Positions 1 to 6,350 of a DNA stretch of 32,145 bases are shown piece by piece. Every line of letters starts with the position of its first letter. Within the stretch, counting starts at the first letter, position 1. Source of the DNA: an uncultured Gordonibacter sp. (GTDB lineage Bacteria; Actinomycetota; Coriobacteriia; Coriobacteriales; Eggerthellaceae); NCBI GenBank assembly GCA_904420575.1, contig CAJFVW010000138.1:1-32145 (forward strand), written 5' to 3'. Position numbers and translations under genes: made by a program. The notes beneath the pieces are model-generated. The model had not been told where the DNA came from, did no database searches, and saw only the letters and a program-made list of their open reading frames with translations.

Positions 1-409
1 CCCGGTGGGCACGTGGGGCATCCGTGTGCAGACCGACGGCCCGTGGGACATGGGAGACGGCACGTTCAACTACAACTGCCTGCCGTTTCCCACCGACCTG
101 TGCGACCTGTGCGCTGCGCGCACGGCGGTGGGACGCGAGCCCACGTGCGTGCATCACTGTCTGGCGAACGTCATGTACTACGGCCCCGTGGAGGAACTGG
201 CGCGCAAGCTGGGAGAGAAGACCAAGCAGGTGCTGTTCGTGCCGCAGTACAAGCCGCTGGAGGCGCGCGGGTCGTTCCAGCCGCACAACAAGTTCAAGGA
301 AGGACGCCACGTGTTCGGTGCGGTGAACGTGCAGGCCAACGAACATTTCACCACCAGCAGCCAGCGTGCGGACAGCCGCACCAGCTTGGGTATGGAAGAC
401 GACGACTAG
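1..409 (+). CDS. 4Fe-4S ferredoxin-like subunit, C-terminal part (5' end outside window)
   Basis: The open frame enters from the left edge (first full codon at base 2) and ends at TAG 407-409, so only about the last 135 residues are visible. The motif CDLCAARTAVGREPTCVHHC is the last cysteine cluster typical of DmsB/NrfC-like electron-transfer subunits of molybdopterin oxidoreductases. Such proteins carry up to four 4Fe-4S clusters and pass electrons to or from a catalytic subunit. The tail after the cluster (VEELARKLGEKTKQVLFVPQ, then a polar end with DDD) has no cysteines. The catalytic partner is presumably upstream, outside the window. A GTG at 5-7 is in frame, but it is unlikely to be the true start because it would leave only one cluster. 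Confidence 0.75.
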   Translation, partial: PVGTWGIRVQTDGPWDMGDGTFNYNCLPFPTDLCDLCAARTAVGREPTCVHHCLANVMYYGPVEELARKLGEKTKQVLFVPQYKPLEARGSFQPHNKFKEGRHVFGAVNVQANEHFTTSSQRADSRTSLGMEDDD

Positions 410-534
410 GATCGGGCGAAAGGGCCGGCGTGCAGTCGTGCGGTCGTGTGAAGGGCATGCTGTACGCGCGACCGCGCAAGTTGGCAGGCATGAGGCATGC
501 CAGCCCCGGAACGCCCGGGCAGGGCGGCAGGAAC

Positions 535-999
535 ATGAAGCATCAGGAATATTCCGGCAAGACGGCGTACGTCCGCTACCAGGGCGGCCCGGTGGGCGAG
601 CCGGCACTGGAGGACTGCACTGCGGGGGAGCCCGAGCGCATCGTCATGGGCGCGGGCGAGGTGCCGCGCGGCATCGAGGAAGCGCTGTACGACATGGAGA
701 TAGGCGAGCAGCGCGACGTGGTGGTGCCCTGCGCCAAGGCCTACGGCGAGCACGACCCCGAAGGGGTGGTGCGCTACCTGCGGTCGTTTCTGGCCGAGGG
801 CGCGACGCTGCACGTGGGCGACCTTGTGGCGTGGGAGCATCCGGTGTCGCACCAGGTGGTTCCCGTGAAGGTGGTTGGCGAGACCGAGGACACGCTCACG
901 GTCGACTTCAACCACCTGCTGGCTGGCAAAGACCTGGCGTACCGGCTTGAGCTGGTGGACGTCGTGGACGCCGACGGAAGGTCGCTTCCCGGAAAGTGA
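535..999 (+). CDS. SlyD-like FKBP-type peptidyl-prolyl cis-trans isomerase
   Basis: A 154-residue protein with the FKBP/SlyD plan. An N-terminal FKBP strand region (YVRYQGGPVGEPALEDC) leads to the core motif GAGEVPRGIEEALYDMEIGE, then an insert-in-flap-like chaperone segment (about residues 70-120), then the closing motif DFNHLLAGKDLAYRLELVDV, close to the DFNHPLAGK of SlyD. SlyD proteins combine proline isomerase and chaperone activity and, in enterobacteria, bind nickel through a His-rich tail. That tail is absent here, so a metallochaperone role is not supported. The gene follows the iron-sulfur subunit by 125 bp on the same strand and may help fold that oxidoreductase, which is inference. 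The ATG at 535 has a modest AGGA-type ribosome site; the frame is open further upstream without homology. Confidence 0.8.
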   Translation: MKHQEYSGKTAYVRYQGGPVGEPALEDCTAGEPERIVMGAGEVPRGIEEALYDMEIGEQRDVVVPCAKAYGEHDPEGVVRYLRSFLAEGATLHVGDLVAWEHPVSHQVVPVKVVGETEDTLTVDFNHLLAGKDLAYRLELVDVVDADGRSLPGK

Positions 1000-1058
1000 G
1001 CGTCAGGGCGGGATGCGTGCGGGCGGCGGGGCGCGTGCGGCGGGGCCGTGCGCCCTTC

Positions 1059-1081
1059 GCGAGGCGTGCGGCGCGCCTCGC
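1059..1081. terminator. GC-rich hairpin between convergent genes
   Basis: GCGAGGCG (1059-1066) pairs with CGCCTCGC (1074-1081) around a 7-nt loop. It sits between the stop of the FKBP gene (999) and the stop of the histidine kinase (1083, opposite strand). There is no U-tract on either side, so it may be a weak or factor-assisted bidirectional terminator. Confidence 0.35.
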
Positions 1082-1082
1082 C

Positions 1083-2201
1083 CTAGACGTTCATCTTGGG
1101 GAACGTCATGTCGAAGCGCGCACCGCCTTCGGGCGCGTTCGAGGCCCGCAGCGTGCCCCTTTGGGCCGAAACGAGCGACTGCGCCAGCGCCAGCCCGATA
1201 CCGAAGCCCTGCGCCGACCGGGAGGCGGCGCGTCCCTGCGGCGCCGGGCAGGTGCGTTCGCCGGTGCCCTGCTCCTGCGGCTCGGCGCCCTGACCGGCGT
1301 CCCGCGCAGCGCCCTGTTCGACACGTTCCGCCTGCCCGCCCCGATAGAAGCGCTCGAAGACGTGCGGCAGGTCTTCCGGGGCAATGCCTGGGCCGGTGTC
1401 GGTGACGCGGATGCGGCAGGCGAGCGCGTCCTCGCGCACTTCCACGCGGATGGCGCCGCCGGAGGGCGTGTGTTCCATGCAGTTCTTCAGCACGTTCTCC
1501 AGCGCCTCGGCCGACCACGCGGCATCTCCGGTGAACGACGCGCCTTCCGAGGCGTCGATGGTGCAGGCGATGTCGTGCAGGTCCAGTGCGGCGGCAAGTG
1601 GCGAAAGCGCGTCGTGCGCCATGCGGGCGGCGTCCACGTGCACCTTCTGCACGCGGAATGCCCCGGCGTCCACCTTCGCCACCTTGAGCAGGGTGGAAAC
1701 CAGCCAGCCCACACGGTCGATCATGCGCTCCAGTTCGCGCAGCGTGCGCGTGCGTTCGGCGTCGTCGGTGCTCTTCTCGATGGCGGGCACCATGAGGCTC
1801 ATGGCCGTCAGGGGGGTGCGTATCTGGTGCGACACGTCGGCCAGCGCATCGGCCAGCGCACCCTTCTCCTTTTCCAGCCGCATGGTGGCGTCGCGCAGGG
1901 TCGCCACCATTTTGGACAGCTGGTTTTTCAGGATGGCCAGGTCGCCTTCGCGATAGTCCGAAAAGTCGATGCGCCGTCCTTCATGCAGCACCTCGTCCAC
2001 CTCGGATGCAAGGCGCATGACCTGCCGGGAACGCAAGGCGGAAAACAGCGCGAACAGCGCGCCCGTTGCCAAGCCCGCGCCCGCCGCCCACAAGGCGCAG
2101 CGGGCGCCGTCCAGGACGTAGGCCGCGGCGACTATCGCTGCCAGCACGACGATCATGATTCCCGCCTGCCGCAAGAACGACGGGTTGTGCGTCAGTCTCA
2201 T
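1083..2201 (-). CDS. Membrane sensor histidine kinase
   Basis: A 372-residue kinase, the sensor partner of the response regulator encoded just upstream on the same strand. Two hydrophobic segments lie near residues 12-30 and 34-55 with almost no extracellular loop, so it probably senses within or at the membrane. A linker and coiled coil follow. The H-box is DVSHQIRTPLT with His125, the N-box LENVLKN is at 234-240, the G1 box DTGPGI at 268-273 and the F-box FERFYRG at 282-288. The G2 box GFGIGLALA comes only after about 42 extra residues rich in Gly, Ala, Gln and Glu (289-330), which sit in the ATP lid. The start was chosen at 2201 because AGAGGA lies just upstream; an in-frame extension to 2315 has no homology. 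The stimulus is unknown. Confidence 0.88.
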   Translation of the reverse strand: MRLTHNPSFLRQAGIMIVVLAAIVAAAYVLDGARCALWAAGAGLATGALFALFSALRSRQVMRLASEVDEVLHEGRRIDFSDYREGDLAILKNQLSKMVATLRDATMRLEKEKGALADALADVSHQIRTPLTAMSLMVPAIEKSTDDAERTRTLRELERMIDRVGWLVSTLLKVAKVDAGAFRVQKVHVDAARMAHDALSPLAAALDLHDIACTIDASEGASFTGDAAWSAEALENVLKNCMEHTPSGGAIRVEVREDALACRIRVTDTGPGIAPEDLPHVFERFYRGGQAERVEQGAARDAGQGAEPQEQGTGERTCPAPQGRAASRSAQGFGIGLALAQSLVSAQRGTLRASNAPEGGARFDMTFPKMNV

Positions 2202-2400
2202 CTGGTCCTCTTTCGTTCGTCGGTCGCATGGGGGGCGCCGCACGCCGTTCCCTGCACCCTCGCGCGCCGTTTCCCGCGCCTCGCACGCCGCACGCCCTCG
2301 TGCTGTTCTCCGCATCCTCTCGCCGCCGCATGTTGCGCACTGCGTCGGGCGCTGCCGCCAGGCCGCTTGCCGCCCCGACGCCCGTCCGCCCTCGCGCGCC

Positions 2401-2421
2401 GCGACCCGCGACCTGCGACTC
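2401..2421. repeat. Three 7-bp imperfect tandem units in the regulator-kinase gap
   Basis: GCGACCC, GCGACCT and GCGACTC follow each other directly and abut the stop codon of the response regulator. They lie in a 221-bp pyrimidine-rich spacer (2202-2422) between the regulator and kinase genes. No gene is seen in the spacer, which is long for a two-component pair. Confidence 0.5.
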
Positions 2422-2422
2422 G

Positions 2423-3103
2423 CTACGATCCTGCCTTGTATCCCATGCCGCGCACGGTCTGGATGAGCTGCGGATGCGACGGGTCGCTTTCCACCTTGTC
2501 ACGCAGGCGCTTGATGTACACGTTCAGCGTGTTGTCGCTCACGTACTCGCCGGCGCTGTCCCAGATGGCGTTGCGCACCGCCTCGCGCGTGACCAGCTTG
2601 TCCGGATTCTGGGCGAACAGCAGCAACAGGCGGTATTCCAGCGCGGAAAGCGCCACCTCCACGCCGCCTTTGCGCACCACGGCCGCCGCTGCGTCTATCT
2701 CCACGTCACCCAGGGCAAGCACGGGGCTTGCGCCCGACGTGCGGCGCAGCGCCGCACGTATGCGGGAGAGCAGTTCGCGTGCGCGGAAGGGCTTGGCGAT
2801 GTAGTCTTCGGCCCCCATTTCCAGGCCGGCGACGGTGCTGTACTCGTCGTCAGAAGCGGTCAGGAAGATGACGGCCGGACTGGGAGTGGCAGCTTTGGCG
2901 GCCGCGCACACGGCGAATCCGTTGCCCTGCGCCAGCGACACGTCCACGAGCGCCAAGTCGAAGCGCGTCGATTCCAACAGCGCTACGGCAGCGTCTTGCC
3001 GGCCGGTCTGTTCTGTTTCGTACCCCTCGCTGCGAAGCAGGTTTGTGAGGGTGTCGACAATGGCGTCGTCGTCCTCCACCACCAGTATGCGCGCCATGGG
3101 CAT
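2423..3103 (-). CDS. OmpR/PhoB-family response regulator
   Basis: A 226-residue DNA-binding regulator. The receiver domain (about 4-118) has the acidic pair in ILVVEDDD (Asp11, Asp12), the phospho-acceptor Asp54 in LALVDVSL, Thr82 in FLTAS and Lys104 in IAKPF. A winged-helix domain follows (about 130-224), with the usual LSALEYRLLLLFAQNPDKLV and the recognition helix DNTLNVYIKRLRDKVE, ending in IQTVRGMGYK. It is the likely partner of the kinase at 1083-2201; the targets are unknown. The start at 3103 (MPMARIL) has AAGGAG 4-5 nt upstream; 3097 (MARIL) is an equally common start for this family and cannot be excluded. Confidence 0.9.
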   Translation of the reverse strand: MPMARILVVEDDDAIVDTLTNLLRSEGYETEQTGRQDAAVALLESTRFDLALVDVSLAQGNGFAVCAAAKAATPSPAVIFLTASDDEYSTVAGLEMGAEDYIAKPFRARELLSRIRAALRRTSGASPVLALGDVEIDAAAAVVRKGGVEVALSALEYRLLLLFAQNPDKLVTREAVRNAIWDSAGEYVSDNTLNVYIKRLRDKVESDPSHPQLIQTVRGMGYKAGS

Positions 3104-3527
3104 GTCTCTCCTTCTGTGGTCGTGTGCCTGTGCAAGGCTCCCTTCTTTCGAGCGCCTCAACCCTTCTGCCCGGCAAAAACTCTTCGATTCGGCTGTGTCG
3201 CCGGTGGCGTCGGAAGCGCTCCGTGCCTTTGAACCCTTGCGTCATTATATACGCGCTTGTTGCGCAGCCAGCGGGCGTGCGCGTGACCAATGTGTAATGC
3301 TCGCCGTCGACGCCCGCTTCTGTGCTGTCGTGCCGCCGACGTCCTCTCCCGCTCCGCCCGCCTCGCCGTCGACGCCCGCCGCCGACGCTCTCTTCCACGT
3401 CGTTTCCGACGTCCTATTCCACATCGTTCACGCCGTTCGCGTCGTCGGCTTCCGCCGTTCTCGTTGTCCGTTTCTGCACCGTTTCGCATCGCCTGTTTCC
3501 AACATTTCCTTTCGGAGGCGTCTTCCC

Positions 3528-3714
3528 TTTGGCAGTTTTTTACAGAAATGCGAGGATGGATTGAAAAATCCGGCTTCGCTTTACCGGATTGTCGTGCCTG
3601 CCGGCAATCGTAAACGACTTCCGTGCTTTTGAACAGGCGATTCGCGGGCAAGGATTTTTTGCCGGGATGACGATCGGCGATTTGCGGCTCGCATATCCGG
3701 CAAAAACTGCCAAA
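3528..3714. repeat. 187-bp element with imperfect terminal inverted repeats
   Basis: The ends read TTTGGCAGTTTTT (3528-3540) and its exact reverse complement (3702-3714). Extending inward, the two arms agree at about 23 of 27 positions, ending in ATGCGAG. Inside lie two further hairpins: AATCCGG / CCGGATT near 3567-3590, and TTTTTGCCGG / CCGGCAAAAA spanning roughly 3656-3706. No transposase frame and no clear target-site duplication are visible. It resembles a small non-autonomous or palindromic dispersed repeat, which is inference without a genome search. Confidence 0.5.
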
Positions 3715-3912
3715 CGGCACCATGTCTTGCGCCGAGCCGCCTCCGTGCCGGCAACGGCCCAACGAGGAAGCGTCGTGCTCTACGTTTGATCGCCGCCGAC
3801 ATGGAGGGCGACGCCATTCCTTCGGTTTTCCGGGCTCTCTCGTCAGTGCCCGCATGCGTCCGAAGTCTGTCGGCGTCTGCATGTGCTCGAAGCTTGCAGG
3901 AGGGAACAACCT

Positions 3913-4087
3913 GACATATGTCGGCTTTGGTTTGCCATGGGGATGTTCGCTCCATGGCAAGCCGTCATCGACGTGTCTGGACGCGGCTCGGGACATGTCG
4001 ATGGTGCCTTGGCAGGTTGACGGTGCTTGGTGCAGGTTGACGGCGATCCGGCGTGCACGGACGCATGCAGGATGCGGTCCGCCGCAT
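3913..4087. repeat. Cluster of palindromes and a 20-bp tandem repeat
   Basis: In order: the palindrome GACATATGTC (3913-3922); TTGCCATGG (3932-3940) with its exact reverse complement (3952-3960); CATCGAC (3966-3972) with GTCGATG (3997-4003); two near-identical units of 19 and 20 bp at 4003-4021 and 4022-4041 sharing GCAGGTTGACGG; and ATGCGG / CCGCAT (4072-4077, 4082-4087). The density of dyads suggests protein-binding sites or a structured RNA. The region lies about 600 bp upstream of the reductase start. Confidence 0.5.
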
Positions 4088-4389
4088 GCCAATGGGGCCC
4101 GGGCGCACTAATGACGGCTTGGCGCGCACCCATGGCGGTTCGGTCCGGCGGAGAAAAGGACGGCGCTACATTTTTGCCGGTTCCTGCGTCAGCTGACAAC
4201 CTGTTGGTGTCTTTCCGTTGAACAAAAAGGGAGGACGTCGGCAAAGTGCCTGATCGCAAGAGGGGCCTTCCTGGTCGATTCAACCGGTTTCCCCAGGCAC
4301 GCGTCGTTGCGACGCAGAAATCGGTGGATTTGTGGCATCGCGTTGCGATTCTGTGCCGATTCCGAATCGGAATGCGCCTAAATCTGTTC

Positions 4390-4453
4390 GGAAGGCCATG
4401 CGCGAGCGTGAGCGCGAGCGGAGGCCATGCGCGAGCGGAGGCCATGCGTGAGC
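4390..4453. repeat. 17-bp tandem repeats
   Basis: GGAGGCCATGCGCGAGC (4420-4436) is followed at once by a copy with one change (4437-4453). A third, expanded copy with an internal GCGTGAGCGC insertion precedes them (4390-4419). The array lies in the leader region of the flavoprotein reductase and looks like a small minisatellite. No frame through it resembles a protein. Confidence 0.65.
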
Positions 4454-4531
4454 GCATATGCGGCGCGGAAGGGCGAATGGAAAAAGGCAAGCATTCTGGC
4501 GACATTCCGTTCATCAGGCACGATGCGTATT

Positions 4532-4560
4532 TCACATCGGCTTTCACATTGCCGATGTGA
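4532..4560 (+). promoter_or_regulatory. Perfect 10-bp dyad upstream of the reductase
   Basis: TCACATCGGC (4532-4541) and its exact reverse complement GCCGATGTGA (4551-4560) flank a 9-nt spacer. TTTCACAT is also present as a direct repeat (4530-4537 and 4542-4549). The dyad lies 90 bp before the reductase start. It could be an operator, perhaps for a LuxR-type regulator such as the one encoded downstream, or an RNA hairpin in the leader. No convincing -35/-10 pair is visible next to it. Confidence 0.45.
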
Positions 4561-4649
4561 TCCCTTTTCGGATTCGGTGGCATAAGGTGTACCCGTTGTG
4601 CGGCGCGCTTGGCCGCACGTGGTATCGGTCTTTTATGCAGGAGGGAACC

Positions 4650-6209
4650 ATGGAGACACAGGTTTCGCGAAGGAGTTTTCTCGCCGGTGCGGGAGCGGCG
4701 GCAGGGCTGGCCGCATTGGGCATGTTCGGATGTGCGCCTAGCAGCGGCGCGGGGGCGGACAAGCCGGCGGCGGACGAAGGGACGTGGGATCAGGAGGCCG
4801 ACATTCTGGTCGTCGGCGCCGGAGGTGCGGGGCTGACCGCCGCCGTCGTAGCGGCGCGTGGCGGCGCGAACGTCGTGGTGCTGGAAGCTGCGGCCATGGC
4901 GGGCGGCAACACGGTGAACTCTTCCGGCGTCATTCAGGCTGCCGGAACGGAAGAGCAGAAGACGCTTGCCGGGGTGACCGACGACACGCCGGAGAAGCAT
5001 GCCGAATACTACCTGCAGTGCGGCGAGGGCCAGCTTGACGAAGATCTGGTGCGCTATGCGTGCGAGCAGGCGCCCTCCTGCATCGAATTCATGAAGGAGC
5101 TGGGAATCTCCTACGAAGTGGTGTATGGGAACGGGCCGGTTCCCAACGTGGACCCCGACCTTGTCAAGCCTCGCATCCATTTGGCGGGCACCGACGAGAA
5201 CGACCTCATGTACGGCCAGGCTCACGTGGCCGCGCTGCTGAAGGCCGCGGAAGACGAAGGCGTGGAGTTCGTGTACGACACGGCTGCCGAGCAGCTGGTC
5301 CAGAATGCCGACGGCGTGGTCACCGGCGTGGTGGCCAGCGACAAAAAGCGCTATCGCGGCAAGAAGGCCGTCATCTTGGCCACGTGCAGCTATGACCGAA
5401 GCGAGGAATTCGCAAAGGCGTTCAACTACCACATGGTGCAGGCTTTGAAAGACGGTCGCGCGCTCACGGCTGTTACGAACACAGGCGACGGCCTGCGCAT
5501 GGGAATGTCGGTCGGCGCGGCGCTCGCCGGCATGGGCGGGTTCATCGGCCTTTCCAACAACATTGGCGGCACGCCCACGCTTCCCGGTGTCCCCGAGGTG
5601 CCCGGCATCCTGGTAAACAAGTACGGCCGCCGCTTCGTCAGCGAGTCCGACCACTATGCGTGGGTGCTCCGTGCCGTCTTCGCGCAGGAAGACCACATCG
5701 CCTGGGGCGTGTTCGACTCGAAGGCCGCAGCGCTTGGCGGCACGGCGGTGGGAGGCGTCAGCCCCATGAGTGAAGACTTCTCGACGGAGATCGCCGACGG
5801 TTCGGTGCTCGTCGCCGATACCATCGAGGAACTTGCCGCCAAGATGGAGGTGCCGGCCGCGAACCTGCAGGCCGCCCTTGACACGTGGAACGCCGACATG
5901 TCTGCGGAGCAGAAGGCGGACAGCCAGTTCCCCACGCGCGTGTGCGGGCTGGAGACCATCGACACCCCGCCGTTCTACGCGACGCGCAGCTACGACTACA
6001 GCCTGGGCGCGCTTGGTGGCCTGAAGATCAACACGAAGGCTCAGGTGCTCGACACCGCGGACACGCCCATTCCTCATCTGTACGCGGCCGGGCAGGTGGC
6101 CGGCGGCTTCATGGGGTCGTATTATCCGGGAACCGGCACCGGCATACTCTCCACGCTCGCGTTCGGGCGCAGCGCGGCGGAAAACGCCTTGCAGGAAACC
6201 GAGGACTAA
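4650..6209 (+). CDS. Tat-exported FAD-dependent reductase of the fumarate reductase / ketosteroid dehydrogenase flavoprotein superfamily
   Basis: A 519-residue flavoprotein. The N-terminus has a twin-arginine signal, SRRSFLAGAG (Arg7, Arg8), a hydrophobic stretch and Cys28 in MFGC, so it may be exported folded and possibly lipid-anchored. The FAD-binding Rossmann motif is DILVVGAGGAGLTAAV (51-66), followed by GGNTVNSSGV. The C-terminus has LYAAGQVAGG and YYPGTGTGILSTLAFGRSAA. The fumarate reductase motif with catalytic His and Arg (GGxHGxxRLGGN type) is not there; the YPGTGTG form is closer to ketosteroid dehydrogenases. No haem CxxCH motifs or FMN domain are seen, so electrons must come from a separate protein. 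Eggerthellaceae carry many such paralogues acting on diverse small molecules; the substrate is unknown. AGGAGGG precedes the ATG at 4650. Confidence 0.85.
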   Translation: METQVSRRSFLAGAGAAAGLAALGMFGCAPSSGAGADKPAADEGTWDQEADILVVGAGGAGLTAAVVAARGGANVVVLEAAAMAGGNTVNSSGVIQAAGTEEQKTLAGVTDDTPEKHAEYYLQCGEGQLDEDLVRYACEQAPSCIEFMKELGISYEVVYGNGPVPNVDPDLVKPRIHLAGTDENDLMYGQAHVAALLKAAEDEGVEFVYDTAAEQLVQNADGVVTGVVASDKKRYRGKKAVILATCSYDRSEEFAKAFNYHMVQALKDGRALTAVTNTGDGLRMGMSVGAALAGMGGFIGLSNNIGGTPTLPGVPEVPGILVNKYGRRFVSESDHYAWVLRAVFAQEDHIAWGVFDSKAAALGGTAVGGVSPMSEDFSTEIADGSVLVADTIEELAAKMEVPAANLQAALDTWNADMSAEQKADSQFPTRVCGLETIDTPPFYATRSYDYSLGALGGLKINTKAQVLDTADTPIPHLYAAGQVAGGFMGSYYPGTGTGILSTLAFGRSAAENALQETED

Positions 6210-6237
6210 GTCCCCAAGGTCCGGCGGACACAGCGGT

Positions 6238-6265
6238 GCGCCCTTCCTCCCGTCGGGAAGGGCGC
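6238..6265. terminator. Hairpin between convergent reductase and LuxR genes
   Basis: GCGCCCTTCC (6238-6247) pairs perfectly with GGAAGGGCGC (6256-6265) around an 8-nt loop, 28 bp after the reductase stop. There is no U-tract; it is a plausible bidirectional terminator. Confidence 0.45.
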
Positions 6266-6349
6266 GCGCTTCGCCTAGCCCGACGCGTCGGCCACTACGG
6301 AGGGGTCGCAGCCAGTTTTCCCCTGTCGGGAAGGGCGCGCGCTTCGCCT
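6252..6349. repeat. 25-bp direct repeat, two exact copies
   Basis: The same 25 bp, beginning GTCGGGAAGGGCGCGC, occur at 6252-6276 and 6325-6349, offset by 73 bp. The first copy forms the right half of the hairpin at 6238-6265. The second ends 2 bp before the stop codon of the LuxR gene. The duplication fills most of the 141-bp gap between two convergent genes. Confidence 0.75.
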
Positions 6350-6350
6350 G

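Larger units (their letters stand above)
3104..4649. other. Long region without a convincing gene
   Basis: This 1.5-kb stretch separates the response regulator from the flavoprotein reductase; the two are transcribed divergently. Frames that are open here have low-complexity Arg/Ala/Ser translations, no ribosome site and no recognisable domain. What it does contain is repeat structure: an inverted-repeat element at 3528-3714, a cluster of palindromes at 3913-4087, 17-bp tandem units at 4390-4453 and a perfect dyad at 4532-4560. The 12-mer CCGGCAAAAACT occurs at 3170-3181 and again at 3697-3708. It may hold a long leader, an untranslated RNA, or the remains of a decayed gene. Confidence 0.6.

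Noticed and set aside
3157-4092. 311-codon minus-strand frame in the 1.5-kb gap as a possible gene
   Set aside because: Low-complexity Arg/Ser translation that runs through the inverted-repeat element, with no start signal or family resemblance.
3913-4453. CRISPR array
   Set aside because: The repeats are short, adjacent and without unique spacers of constant length, and no cas genes are present.
3843-6077. 744-codon minus-strand frame across the reductase and its leader
   Set aside because: Antisense shadow of the flavoprotein; the part in the leader has no recognisable domain or ribosome site.
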